DNA from: Streptomyces ipomoeae 91-03
GTDB taxonomy: Bacteria > Actinomycetota > Actinomycetes > Streptomycetales > Streptomycetaceae
Reading direction: 5' to 3'
Length of the DNA: 33,361 nucleotides
Assembly (NCBI RefSeq): GCF_000317595.1
Contig: NZ_AEJC01000040.1
Span: 1-33,361 of the forward strand
Part shown: positions 18,853 through 26,435 of the stretch, piece after piece
Layout of the letters: every line of letters starts with the position of its first letter
Position numbering within the stretch: the first letter of the stretch is position 1
Translations under genes and position numbers: made by a program
The notes under the pieces: generated by a model
Databases searched by the model: none
What the model was told of the DNA's origin: nothing
Seen by the model: the letters and a program-made list of their open reading frames with translations, nothing else

Positions 18853-19535
18853 GCCCTCTCGGGACCGGTACCTCCTCCGACGGCGGCCCGGTGGCACCGG
18901 ACGGCAGCCCGGTCGGCCTGTACCGCTCGTTCCCTCCGGGCCGGGAACCGGCGCTCATCCACGGAGCCGTTCCCCCGGGGGCCGCCGTACTCGAACTCGG
19001 CTGTGGCGCAGGCAGGATCACCCACGCGCTCGTGGACCTCGGGCATCCCGTGGTCGCGGTCGACCAGAGCGCCGACATGCTCGCCTGCGTACAGGGCGCC
19101 ACCCGGGTCCACGCGGACATCGAGGAACTCGACCTGGCGCGGGAGTTCCCCGCCGTGGTCCTCGCCAGCTTCTTGATCAACACCATCGTCCCCGGGCAGC
19201 GGGAAGCCTTCCTCGCCACCTGCGCACGGCACGTCACGGACGACGGTGTCGTACTCGTCCAGCGGACCTCCCCGGACTGGGCCGCGTCACTGCGGCCCGG
19301 CCGGGAACACCGGTCCGGCGAGTTCCTGATCACCATCACGGAGGCCCGGCTGGAGGGCGGCGTCCTGCACGCGGCGCAGGAGTGCAGGCGCGGGGAAACG
19401 GTGTGGACACACTCGTGGACCGATGTCGTGCACTCCGACGAGGACATGGAGAAACTGGCCGCTTCCGCCGGGCTTCCCCTGGACCGGTGGCTCGACGAGG
19501 AACGGGAGTGGGCCTTGCTCCGCCCCGCCCGATAG
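18849..19535 (+). CDS. Class I SAM-dependent methyltransferase
   Basis: The product has 228 residues and a Rossmann methyltransferase fold. Motif I is VLELGCGAGRITHALVDLG (from about residue 47), followed by an acidic strand end in VVAVDQSADML, with the motif IV/V region around AVVLASFLINTIV. The GTG start overlaps the P450 stop, so the pair is translationally coupled and almost certainly acts on the same pathway. The likely role is N-methylation of the crosslinked tripeptide's free amine, or methylation of a side chain; the exact target cannot be read from sequence. It converges with the transporter gene 119 bp downstream. Confidence 0.92.
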   Translation: MSPLGTGTSSDGGPVAPDGSPVGLYRSFPPGREPALIHGAVPPGAAVLELGCGAGRITHALVDLGHPVVAVDQSADMLACVQGATRVHADIEELDLAREFPAVVLASFLINTIVPGQREAFLATCARHVTDDGVVLVQRTSPDWAASLRPGREHRSGEFLITITEARLEGGVLHAAQECRRGETVWTHSWTDVVHSDEDMEKLAASAGLPLDRWLDEEREWALLRPAR

Positions 19536-19589
19536 GGGATCGCCCGAGTCACCGGTGGATCACGGCACTGCTGGATCACGTCACGGTCG

Positions 19590-19651
19590 GGTCACCTCAC
19601 CGCCGGCTCATGCCACGGCCGGTCACCTCACTGCCGACTCATGCCACGGCC
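19590..19651. repeat. 31-bp direct tandem repeat (2 copies)
   Basis: Units at 19590-19620 and 19621-19651 begin GGTCACCTCAC and end CTCATGCCACGGCC, with two mismatches between them. A partial third unit (GGATCAC) runs into the stop codon of the leftward transporter gene. Similar GGATCAC/GGTCAC words precede the first unit. It lies between two convergent genes and may act in mRNA ending or be a replication-slippage product. Confidence 0.75.
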
Positions 19652-19654
19652 GGA

Positions 19655-20959
19655 TCACGAAGGCGACTGCTCGGCGTCGGGCGCGTCCGGGCCGCCCGCG
19701 TCGAGCCGACCGGCGCGGCCACGCGGCGAGAGGCGTGCGCCGCACACCGCGATACTCACCAGTCCCAGGACTCCGGCCACCGTGACCACGAGGTGGGCGG
19801 GCAGGAACTCGGCCGCCGCGCCGGCCGCGGCGAAACCGACGCCCTGACCGATCATCAGCCCGGCCATGGTGATCGTGAGTGCCCTGCCCCGCAACTCCTC
19901 GGGTGTGGCGTCGAGCACGCGCTGGTCCAGCCCCATCGCGTAGGTGAATCCGCATCCGCACACCAGCAACAGAAGGGTCGCCGGGACAAGGCCGGGAGCG
20001 AGGGCGAAGAACAGCAACGGCACGAACATCAAGCAGCCGAGCGGCAGCAGCAGTCTGACCCGGGTACCGGGGCGAAGGAGCGTCCCCGCCAGGAGCTCAC
20101 CGATCACCGAGCCCGCCGGCGCGGCGCCCAGCAGCAGGCCGGTCGCCGTGGAGCCACCGCCCAAGTCGTCGGCGTACGCGGCAGCCAGCGCCTCGGGCGC
20201 CACGACGAGCGTCGGCGGGAGCCAGGTGAGCAGCAGCAAGGGCCGTAGACCGGGCACGGCGAGCACCTGTCGTACACCACGCAGTGAGGAACGCGTCACC
20301 GACGAACGGTCGTGCCCCTGACGGGCCGGCAGCCGCCGGGTACCGCACTGGAGAAGCAGCGCCGCGACCCCGAACCCCGCCGACGCCAGCAGCAGCGCCT
20401 GCGTGGGCGTCAGCGCGATCAGCAGTATTCCGCCGGCCGCGAAGCCGATGATCTGAGTGCTCTGCGACACCAGCCGCAGCAGAGAGCGGCCCAGCACGTA
20501 TCCCGCTCCCGACAGCAGATCCGGCAGGCTTGCCGCGCGGGCTCCCTGGAACACCGGTGCGACGGTCCCCAGGAGCAACAGCAGGAGGAGGAGAACGGGG
20601 ATCGGGGCCGATGGGATGGCCATGAGGCCGACGACCACACAGCTGACGACCTGGCAGACCACGAGCACATCACGGCTGGGGTACCGATCGGCGACCGAGG
20701 ACAGGAGCGTGGCGCCGAACAGATAGGGGGCGAAGCCCAGGGCGAAGGTCAGGGACGACAGCAGGGGAGACTTCGTCCGCTCGTACACCACCACCGAGAG
20801 CGTGATCTGGGCGGTCGCGTTGCCCAGCGTGGCGACGATCTGCGCGAGGAACATCACGCGGAACTCGGGGACGGCCAGGATCGCCCGGTAGGTGGGGGAC
20901 CCCGCGGTTCCCTGAGGACCCGTGGCGGGAGGAGACGAGGGCGAACTCTGCTGTGACAT
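19655..20959 (-). CDS. MFS transporter, probable exporter
   Basis: This major-facilitator protein of 434 residues has about 12 hydrophobic segments, in the cytoplasmic membrane. It begins with a Ser/Pro-rich tail, then TYRAILAVPEFRVMFLAQIVATLGNATAQ, and has the loop 2-3 motif SVADRYPSRDVLV. This is the MFS_1/MFS_3 pattern of drug and siderophore exporters. The ATG at 20959 is preferred; an in-frame ATG at 20971 is possible. It is divergent from an ArsR-type regulator, a common exporter-regulator pair, and convergent with the methyltransferase. Export of the modified peptide is an attractive inference but not proven; a general drug exporter is equally possible. Confidence 0.9.
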   Translation of the reverse strand: MSQQSSPSSPPATGPQGTAGSPTYRAILAVPEFRVMFLAQIVATLGNATAQITLSVVVYERTKSPLLSSLTFALGFAPYLFGATLLSSVADRYPSRDVLVVCQVVSCVVVGLMAIPSAPIPVLLLLLLLLGTVAPVFQGARAASLPDLLSGAGYVLGRSLLRLVSQSTQIIGFAAGGILLIALTPTQALLLASAGFGVAALLLQCGTRRLPARQGHDRSSVTRSSLRGVRQVLAVPGLRPLLLLTWLPPTLVVAPEALAAAYADDLGGGSTATGLLLGAAPAGSVIGELLAGTLLRPGTRVRLLLPLGCLMFVPLLFFALAPGLVPATLLLLVCGCGFTYAMGLDQRVLDATPEELRGRALTITMAGLMIGQGVGFAAAGAAAEFLPAHLVVTVAGVLGLVSIAVCGARLSPRGRAGRLDAGGPDAPDAEQSPS

Positions 20960-20999
20960 GGGCCGCAGCATCCAGGCCGGGGAGCCACGACTCAATCGA

Positions 21000-21015
21000 T
21001 TCGGAAATACTCGAA
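21000..21015. promoter_or_regulatory. Inverted repeat in the exporter-regulator divergent region
   Basis: TTCG-N8-CGAA lies in the 97-bp gap between the divergent transporter and ArsR genes, in a locally AT-rich stretch that also has ATCGAT at 20995-21000. It is the natural candidate site for the adjacent regulator to control both genes. Confidence 0.45.
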
Positions 21016-21056
21016 ACCACCGGGGAGCAGTCAGGCGGAGGGGACCGGAGGTACGC

Positions 21057-22097
21057 GTGGCGGTGCACCTGCTGCTGGAGACCGAGGACCTGCTCCGGTG
21101 CCGCTTCGCGCTCTCGCCCCTGTGGGAGACCGTGGCCGCGGTCCGCACCCTGGCCGACCCACGACGTCAGGCGTACCACCTGCCCTGGATACGGCAGGTA
21201 CGCCCGCTCGTCGACGACGCCACGCTGGCTCCGCTGCTCGCCCTGCTGCCACGTACGGGATACACGCCCGACTTCCTCACCCCACCGCCCTCCGGCCCCA
21301 TGGCGACCTTCGACGACGAGCTGGAGCAGGTGACCACCACGCCCGTCGCCCAGGTGGAGGCGGAACTCCACCGATGCCTCCACGGGCCCGAACGCGGTTC
21401 CCCGCCGGACCCGGAACTCGCCGCCCGCCTGCTCAGGGAGCCCGCGAGCACCGTCGCCGAACTCAGCAGGCTGATCCGCCTGTGCTGGGACCGCCTGGTG
21501 GCCCCGCAGTGGGCACAGCTGCGCGATCTCCTGCACGCCGACATCGCGTCACGTTCCCAACAGATCGCCGCCGGCGGCTTCCAGCACATGCTCGGGGAAC
21601 TGCACGGCTCCATACGGTGGCACGAGGACCGCCGACTGGTGATCGCGACGCCCCATCGCATCACCCAGCGCCTCAACGGCCGAGGCCTGCTCCTCCTGCC
21701 GAGCGCGTTCGTCTGGCCGGCCCTCACCGTCGTGGCGGAGGAGCCGTGGCAGCCCACGGTCATCTACCCCGCCCGCGGGATCGGCGACCTGTGGCGCTCC
21801 ACCGCACACACACGCGGTACGCACGCACTGGAGTGCCTCATCGGCCGCACCCGGGCCCGCATCCTCAGCGACCTCCACGAGCCCACACCGACCAGCACTC
21901 TCGCCCGCATGCACGGCATGAGCCCTTCCACTGTCTCCGGCCACATCTCCACGCTGCGTCAGGCGGGCCTGGTGACGAGCTACCGCGTAGGCCGCTTCAC
22001 CTACCACGAGCGAACCGCTCTCGGCATCGCCCTGTCCGGCACGTCCGGGAGCGGGAAAGCGACGCATGGCCTTACGGACACGCGGCCGGGGGAGTGA
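21057..22097 (+). CDS. ArsR/winged-helix transcriptional regulator with N-terminal ligand domain
   Basis: This predicted DNA-binding repressor has 346 residues. The C-terminal part (about 265-330) is a clear winged helix: ARILSDLHEPTPTSTLARMH, then recognition helix SPSTVSGHISTLRQAGLV and the wing TSYRVGRFTYHE. The N-terminal 250 residues match the long ligand-binding-like domain found in many Streptomyces ArsR relatives (DUF5937 type). The GTG start is set by GGAGG 5 bases upstream. No cysteine metal-binding set is evident in the winged helix, so a small organic ligand is more likely than a metal. It is divergent from the MFS gene and probably controls it. Confidence 0.86.
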   Translation: MAVHLLLETEDLLRCRFALSPLWETVAAVRTLADPRRQAYHLPWIRQVRPLVDDATLAPLLALLPRTGYTPDFLTPPPSGPMATFDDELEQVTTTPVAQVEAELHRCLHGPERGSPPDPELAARLLREPASTVAELSRLIRLCWDRLVAPQWAQLRDLLHADIASRSQQIAAGGFQHMLGELHGSIRWHEDRRLVIATPHRITQRLNGRGLLLLPSAFVWPALTVVAEEPWQPTVIYPARGIGDLWRSTAHTRGTHALECLIGRTRARILSDLHEPTPTSTLARMHGMSPSTVSGHISTLRQAGLVTSYRVGRFTYHERTALGIALSGTSGSGKATHGLTDTRPGE

Positions 22098-22184
22098 GCC
22101 GTCAGCCACGGAGGTTCATGCCCGGGGGACAGGGCCGCGTCCTGACCCGGCTTCGCCGCCGGGCAGAGCACCGCCGCCGGCCGG

Positions 22185-22346
22185 ACGCCGTCGTGGACCA
22201 TGTCGACGTGGGGCCCGCTCTCCCACGTCGAGCACGCGGACAACCTCGACAACTCCGGCCGGGCCCTGCTCGCCGACGTTCCCCTCACCCTCACCGCCCG
22301 GGGCGGCGGACAGCGCCTCGGCGAGAAGGCCAGGGGTCCGCCCCAC
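22185..22346 (+). pseudogene. Fragment of an MBL-fold hydrolase gene
   Basis: One frame here reads LSHVEHADNLDNSGRALLADVP-like sequence (given in words: a Leu-Ser-His start, then Glu-His-Ala-Asp-Asn-Leu-Asp, a metallo-beta-lactamase-type HxxHADN pattern). It is followed by a segment resembling LTARGGGQRLGEKARG. Sequence before it is out of frame and there is no start or full-length domain. It is a decayed fragment of a beta-lactamase-fold hydrolase, unrelated to the intact one at 26436-27509. Confidence 0.45.
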
Positions 22347-22364
22347 GGGGGTCGTATCCGGGTG

Positions 22365-23093
22365 TCAGTCGCCGGCCGTGGAAGCGCGGCGCCTGGTCAG
22401 CCACCACGCGCCGCCGCCGAGGGCGAGCAACGCCACGACGATTCCGCCGACGACCGGCCCCGTCGAGCTGCCCTGCTCATCGGCGGCCGTTTCGGAGGTG
22501 TCGGGTGCCGCGGCGGTCGACTCGGCGGCCGACGGTGTCGGGGCCGGGCTGGGTGTCTCGCTCGCGGTGGGGCTGGGGCCGACGGGGGTGGCGCCCGGTG
22601 CCGCCGCCTTCAACTTCAGCACCGGCGCGGGCTGTTCGGGTTCCTCGCCGCCGCCGGGCAGTTCGATCCAGCGGGAGATCTTTCCGTCGCTGTAGGTCTC
22701 GACGGTCTTGAAGGCGATCTCCTCGGCGTCGGGCAGCTGCCTGACCTTGATCTTGTGCTCGGCGTCGACACCGGCCTTCATCGCGGGGCCGCCGACCGTG
22801 TAACCGTCGTCCGTGGCCTTCAACTTCCACCCCTTGGGCGCCTCGTCGAGCGTCACATCACCCGGCGCGATGCCTTCGGGCAGGACGACGCGCAGTTCGG
22901 TGAAGCCCGCCGTCTCGGACTCGGCCTCGGAGACGAAGGTGAGGGTGACGTTCTCGGCGAGGGCCTGTGGGGTGTCGGCCTCGACCTCCGCGTGCGCGAA
23001 AGCCGGCCCGGCGAGGACGAGCGTCGCCGTCAGCGCGGCGGCCCCGACGAGCGCGACACGGCTCGCCGCGCGGCCGGCGTGGTGCATGGGCAT
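22365..23093 (-). CDS. YcnI-like (DUF1775) copper-binding surface protein
   Basis: This exported protein of 242 residues has a signal peptide (about 1-33) cut after AFA, leaving His34 as the first mature residue. An N-terminal His is the copper-ligand feature of YcnI/DUF1775 proteins. The DUF1775 domain follows (EVEADTPQAL, later DEAPKGWKL and ISRWIELPGG). After it come a long Pro/Ser/Thr/Ala linker and one C-terminal membrane helix with RRR, so the protein is anchored outside the membrane. AAGGAG 7 bases before ATG 23093 selects this start over an upstream in-frame one. It probably handles copper for exported cuproenzymes; the direct role is inferred. Confidence 0.9.
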   Translation of the reverse strand: MPMHHAGRAASRVALVGAAALTATLVLAGPAFAHAEVEADTPQALAENVTLTFVSEAESETAGFTELRVVLPEGIAPGDVTLDEAPKGWKLKATDDGYTVGGPAMKAGVDAEHKIKVRQLPDAEEIAFKTVETYSDGKISRWIELPGGGEEPEQPAPVLKLKAAAPGATPVGPSPTASETPSPAPTPSAAESTAAAPDTSETAADEQGSSTGPVVGGIVVALLALGGGAWWLTRRRASTAGD

Positions 23094-23814
23094 GGGGGAA
23101 CTCCTTGCTGGTGAAACCGGACCCGGCCGAAGCCGCGGCCCGGGAAAGGGGATGGACCGGGACATGCGCGTGCCCCGGGGGTCCCCTGCGCACCAGCGTG
23201 TGTTCCAGAGGCCGTGTCCGCGCCGCCGTGGGAAGCGCGAAGCACCCGGCAGGCCGTACGTCGGACCGGGCGACCGGTCCGACGACGCCGAGCCGCCGCA
23301 CCACCCGGGCCGCTACGGCAGCCGCGGCTCGGCGCAGGGTGCGGGCGGCGACCAGCGCCATCGCCACAGCCGCGTCGGCGCGGTGGAGCAGCCAGGCGGT
23401 CGCCAGCGCGGCGGCCATGTGGGCCGTCGTCATGGCGGCCGAAAGATGATGCCAGGCGTGCCCGTCTCCGAAGGCCGTCGCCGCATGGGCGCCCACGGGG
23501 TGCGTCACGTGGCCGATCCCGTTGCGATGGCAGTCCCCGGCCTGGGCCAGGGCGAGGTGGAGCGACCCCTGAGCGACGAGCGTGCACGCCATGACCGCGG
23601 TCGGGGAGAGACGGCGGCGGGCGACCGACCGGACGAGGGCGAACTGCGCGACCGCGAAAACGGCGACCAGGCGCCACGGCACCGAGCCCCCGGCGACCCC
23701 GTGATGGCCGAGGGCCGCGAGTACGCTGCCGACGAGCGCGAACAGCCCGGCCCGGACGCATGCCTGCGCACCACTCGGCCGCGGACGCCCGCCCCGGCCG
23801 TCGTACCGCGTCAC
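22858..23814 (-). CDS. Multi-pass membrane protein beside YcnI-like gene, overlapping it (C-terminus doubtful)
   Basis: From about residue 20 the protein has several hydrophobic segments rich in Ala, Leu and His (for example AGLFALVGSVLAALGHHG, SPTAVMACTLVAQGSLHLAL and MTTAHMAAALATAWLLH). Conserved-looking His residues suggest metal or copper handling with its neighbour. The GTG at 23814 is preferred (GGGGGTGA just upstream); GTG 23832 is possible. The oddity is the end: no stop occurs between the two genes, so the frame runs 236 bases into the YcnI-like gene before stopping at 22858. A real gene would be expected to end near 23170, so a lost stop or a frameshift around the CCCCGGGGG run near 23174 is likely. 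I do not recognise the family. Confidence 0.55.
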   Translation of the reverse strand: MTRYDGRGGRPRPSGAQACVRAGLFALVGSVLAALGHHGVAGGSVPWRLVAVFAVAQFALVRSVARRRLSPTAVMACTLVAQGSLHLALAQAGDCHRNGIGHVTHPVGAHAATAFGDGHAWHHLSAAMTTAHMAAALATAWLLHRADAAVAMALVAARTLRRAAAAVAARVVRRLGVVGPVARSDVRPAGCFALPTAARTRPLEHTLVRRGPPGHAHVPVHPLSRAAASAGSGFTSKEFPHAHAPRRPRGEPCRARRGRRADGDARPRRAGFRARGGRGRHPTGPRRERHPHLRLRGRVRDGGLHRTARRPARRHRAG

Positions 23815-23854
23815 GTGATCACCCCCTGCCACGGCCCTTCAGAAGCACGGCCCT

Positions 23855-24375
23855 TCAGAAGACCGGGGCCATGGAGATGCCGAAGAGGACGGCTGTGATC
23901 CACCGCGATCCGGGGGCGGTGAGGCGTTCGTCGGGGGCGGATGCCTTCTGGGCGGTCACTGCGCTGGTCACCTCGTCGTATACGTCGGGAGCGCCGAGGG
24001 TGTTCACACGGGTGCCGCTCAGCCGGACAGCCAGTCGTCGACGAGCGCATGTCAGGCTGTGCGCTCGCGATCCCGTTTGTGCCGGCTTCCTGTTTCCCCA
24101 ACGGCGGGTCACCCCGCGACCACGCCATCCGATCGCTGATCTCCTGCGCTGTGGCCAGCACCTTCTGGGCGATCTCCGCCTCGGCCTCCGGGTGGACCCG
24201 GGAGGCGAGGGCGGCCACGCTCACCGCCGCGACCACCTGCTTGTCGACGTCGGTCAGGGTGGCTGAGGTGAACCGGCGCGGTTCGGCGGCCTCCAGCAGC
24301 CTGCGGGCCTCGTCGTCCGGGCTCCGGGCCGGCAGGACCAGGGCGGAGACGCCGGCGTTGATCGACGGGCCGCCC
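23855..24375 (-). pseudogene. Remnant of an unknown gene, frameshifted
   Basis: Read leftward, one frame gives a protein-like stretch around 24125-24370 (including ARRLLEAAEPRRFTSATLTD and EAEAEIAQKVLATAQEISDR). The sensible sequence then continues in a different frame (VYDEVTSAVTAQKASAPDERL, ending SMAPVF at 23855). This is the pattern of one gene broken by an indel. There is no start codon with a ribosome site. The family is not recognised. Confidence 0.4.
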
Positions 24376-24750
24376 CCACCGCTACGGCTACTTCGTCACC
24401 ACGCGCGGCCTGGCCGGCGACACCATGTCCGACGGACTGCCCGCCACGACTGCCTCCTCGGCAGCACCATCGTCGTCGAAGGACCGGACGGCCTGACCAA
24501 CCCCGCCGAACCGGTCTTCGTCCCCCGCGAGAGCGCCCACGCCGAGGACGACGGCTACCCGCTCTCCCTCTGGTGGAACCGCACCACCGACCTCACCGAA
24601 CTGCTCATCCACGACGCCGCCGACCTGCGCCGCACCCCGCCCGCCCGGGTCAAACTCCCCAGCCGCGTCCCCTTCGGCTTCCACGGCAGCCGGACCGACC
24701 ACCACACCCTGGACCGAGCCGTCGCGGCCCGCCACGGCGACGGCCGGTAG
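24375..24750 (+). pseudogene. 3' remnant of a carotenoid oxygenase (RPE65/lignostilbene dioxygenase family)
   Basis: The C-terminal third of a carotenoid cleavage dioxygenase is visible in two frames. HRYGYFVTTRGLAGDTM is in the first. After a shift, EPVFVPRESAHAEDDGYPL, a LSLWWNRTTDLTELLIHDA-type strand and LPSRVPFGFHGS follow (FVPR, EDDGY and VPFGFHG are family hallmarks). The iron-binding His of VPFGFHG is kept, but the N-terminal two thirds are missing and the parts are out of frame. Such enzymes cleave apocarotenoids or stilbenes; this copy cannot work. Confidence 0.6.
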
Positions 24751-24849
24751 TGCCCCGTCTCGCGGAGAAATAAATCGATGGACGGGTCCGCGGATGATCC
24801 CGTAGCGTGCGGCGTGACGCCCCGAGACCGATGGAAGGAGGGGAGAGCC

Positions 24850-24906
24850 GTGCAGTTCGCATCACCTCAGCGCTCCCTTCCCGTTGTCCCGGCGTGCCTC
24901 GTCTGA
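24850..24906 (+). CDS. Possible 18-residue leader or small peptide gene
   Basis: A GTG at 24850 lies 6-7 bases after a very strong AAGGAGGGG site. It opens an 18-codon frame (MQFASPQRSLPVVPACLV) ending at 24906, 45 bases before the acetyltransferase start. No such strong ribosome site is needed for the next gene, which has its own GGAGG. It could be a translated leader controlling the next gene or a genuine small protein. Nothing in the sequence identifies it, and chance is not excluded. Confidence 0.35.
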   Translation: MQFASPQRSLPVVPACLV

Positions 24907-24951
24907 TCCGACCGGGAGCGCCCCACGCACGCAAGCATCCCGGAGGAATCC

Positions 24952-25839
24952 GTGACCGATACGGTCGTCCGTACGCTCGACGAGAGCGACGCCCATCTCT
25001 TCGACACGCTGCCGGACCCGCTGGGTGCCCGTGAGGCACACCGGCTGACCCGGCACCGCCCCGACTGGAAGCGCGTGGCCCTGCGCGACGGCAGGGTCGT
25101 CGCCCGCGGCGCCTGGTGGGGCGGCCCCGACGACACCGAGCCGGTCAACATCAACTGGTTCGACGTGGCCGAAGGAGAGGAGGAGGCGGGAGCCGAGCTC
25201 CTGCGCACCTCCCCCTGGCAGGTCGGACTCGAGTTGAACCTGCCCCCGGGCTGGCGCGACGACCCGGCGCCGCGCGCCGCCGCCGAGACCCGCTTCACCG
25301 CCGTACGGAAGGCGGGGTACGAGCTTCTGGTCGAGCGCTTCCTGTACCGCTGGACACCCGCCTGCGGGCTGCCCGAGCGACCCGGCCGCCTGGTGTTCCG
25401 CGCGGAACCGGACGACGCCGTGTTCTTCGACGCACTGCGCCGCATCCACTCCGCCACACTCGACGCCCATGCCCTGAAGGCCATCGGGGAAGGCGGTCTC
25501 GACCAAGCGGCCCAGGAGGAACTGGACTTCTTCCGGTGGTGCCCGTCACCGCGCGAGTGGTGGCAGGTGGCGTCCACGCCGCAGGGCGAGCCGGTCGGTA
25601 TCCACATCCCGGCACACAACCCGTCCGGCCCGACCATCGGCTTCATCGGCGTCCTGCCCGAACGACGCGGACACGGCTACGCCTACGACCTCCTGGCCGA
25701 GTGCACCCACTTCCTCGTCGACCGGGGCGCCGAGTTCATCACCGGGGCGACGGACCGGGGGAACTTCCCCATGGCCGCGAACTTCGCCAAGGCCCACTTT
25801 CCGGTGGTCCGGGAACGGCTCAACTTCCACCCGGAGTAG
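24952..25839 (+). CDS. GNAT-family N-acetyltransferase (two-domain)
   Basis: This protein of 295 residues carries a GNAT domain in its C-terminal half. After the strand GEPVGIHIPAHN and the IGFIGVLPERRGHGYAYDLLAECTHFLVDRG segment (R-R-G-H-G-Y, the acetyl-CoA pyrophosphate loop), it continues with FITGATDRGNFPMAANFAKAHF. This N-x-P-M-x-x-x-F end pattern is common in the family. The N-terminal half may be a degenerate GNAT repeat. The GTG start follows GGAGG by 5 bases. The substrate is unknown. It is single-gene, preceded by a possible leader frame and convergent with the aldehyde dehydrogenase remnant. Confidence 0.82.
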   Translation: MTDTVVRTLDESDAHLFDTLPDPLGAREAHRLTRHRPDWKRVALRDGRVVARGAWWGGPDDTEPVNINWFDVAEGEEEAGAELLRTSPWQVGLELNLPPGWRDDPAPRAAAETRFTAVRKAGYELLVERFLYRWTPACGLPERPGRLVFRAEPDDAVFFDALRRIHSATLDAHALKAIGEGGLDQAAQEELDFFRWCPSPREWWQVASTPQGEPVGIHIPAHNPSGPTIGFIGVLPERRGHGYAYDLLAECTHFLVDRGAEFITGATDRGNFPMAANFAKAHFPVVRERLNFHPE

Positions 25840-25854
25840 GCCTCCGGGCGACCG

Positions 25855-26399
25855 TCACAGGGGAGGGGCCAGGGGCTGGTGAAGACCACGTCGTGCCAGG
25901 ACTTGTGCCGGTCGCCCGTGATGTCCGACATGACGTGCCTGATGTTGGTGTACTCGTCGAAGGAGTAGGCCGACATGTCCTTGCCGAAGCCGGAGGCCTT
26001 GTGGCCGCCGTGCGGCATCTCGCTGATGATCGGGGCGTGGTCGTTGATCCAGACACAGCCCGCCTGGATCTCGCGGCTGGCGCGCCCGGCGCGGTAGACG
26101 TTGGTGGTCCAGGCGGACGCGGCGAGTCCATAGGGGCCGTCGGGGCTCTTCCCTCCGCGTACGACGGTGGCTCCGGCCCGGCGGGCGTCCTCGACCATGC
26201 CGACGACCTTGTCGCGCTACCGGAACGAGATCAGGGAGCCCATGTCGGTGGCCGGGTCGTCGACCGGGCCCAGGCGTACGCCGCCCATGAGCGAGGCGAC
26301 CCGTTCGACGAAGGCCTCGTAGAGCGGCCGTTGGACGTACGCGCGGGTGGCGGCCGTGCAGTTCTGGCCGGCGTTGATGAGGGCTCCGGCCACCGCTGT
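25855..26399 (-). pseudogene. Aldehyde dehydrogenase remnant (5' truncated, with nonsense codon)
   Basis: This leftward frame encodes the C-terminal third of an NAD-dependent aldehyde dehydrogenase. It includes the catalytic-cysteine segment GALINAGQNCTAATRAY and the late motifs PYGLAASAWTTN, VWINDHAP and PHGGHKASGFGKDMS. Two lesions are visible. The N-terminal two thirds are missing. An in-frame TAG at 26217-26219 also sits where relatives have Gln (SFRQRDKVVG), so CAG became TAG. The natural stop is lost too, and the frame runs on towards the acetyltransferase gene. The closest type seems to be an aminobutyraldehyde/betaine-aldehyde-like dehydrogenase. It was probably the last member of the MBL-MHS-aldolase gene group. 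Confidence 0.8.
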
Positions 26400-26420
26400 G
26401 GGCCGTCCTGGGGACGGCCC
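26400..26420 (-). terminator. Terminator hairpin after the MBL-fold hydrolase gene
   Basis: GGGCCGTCC (26400-26408) and GGACGGCCC (26412-26420) form a perfect 9-bp stem with a 3-base loop, 15 bases beyond the stop codon of the leftward hydrolase gene. The T-run is missing, as is usual for Streptomyces terminators. It also marks the breakpoint where the aldehyde dehydrogenase remnant begins. Confidence 0.65.
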
Positions 26421-26435
26421 AGGGGGCCGCGGTCG

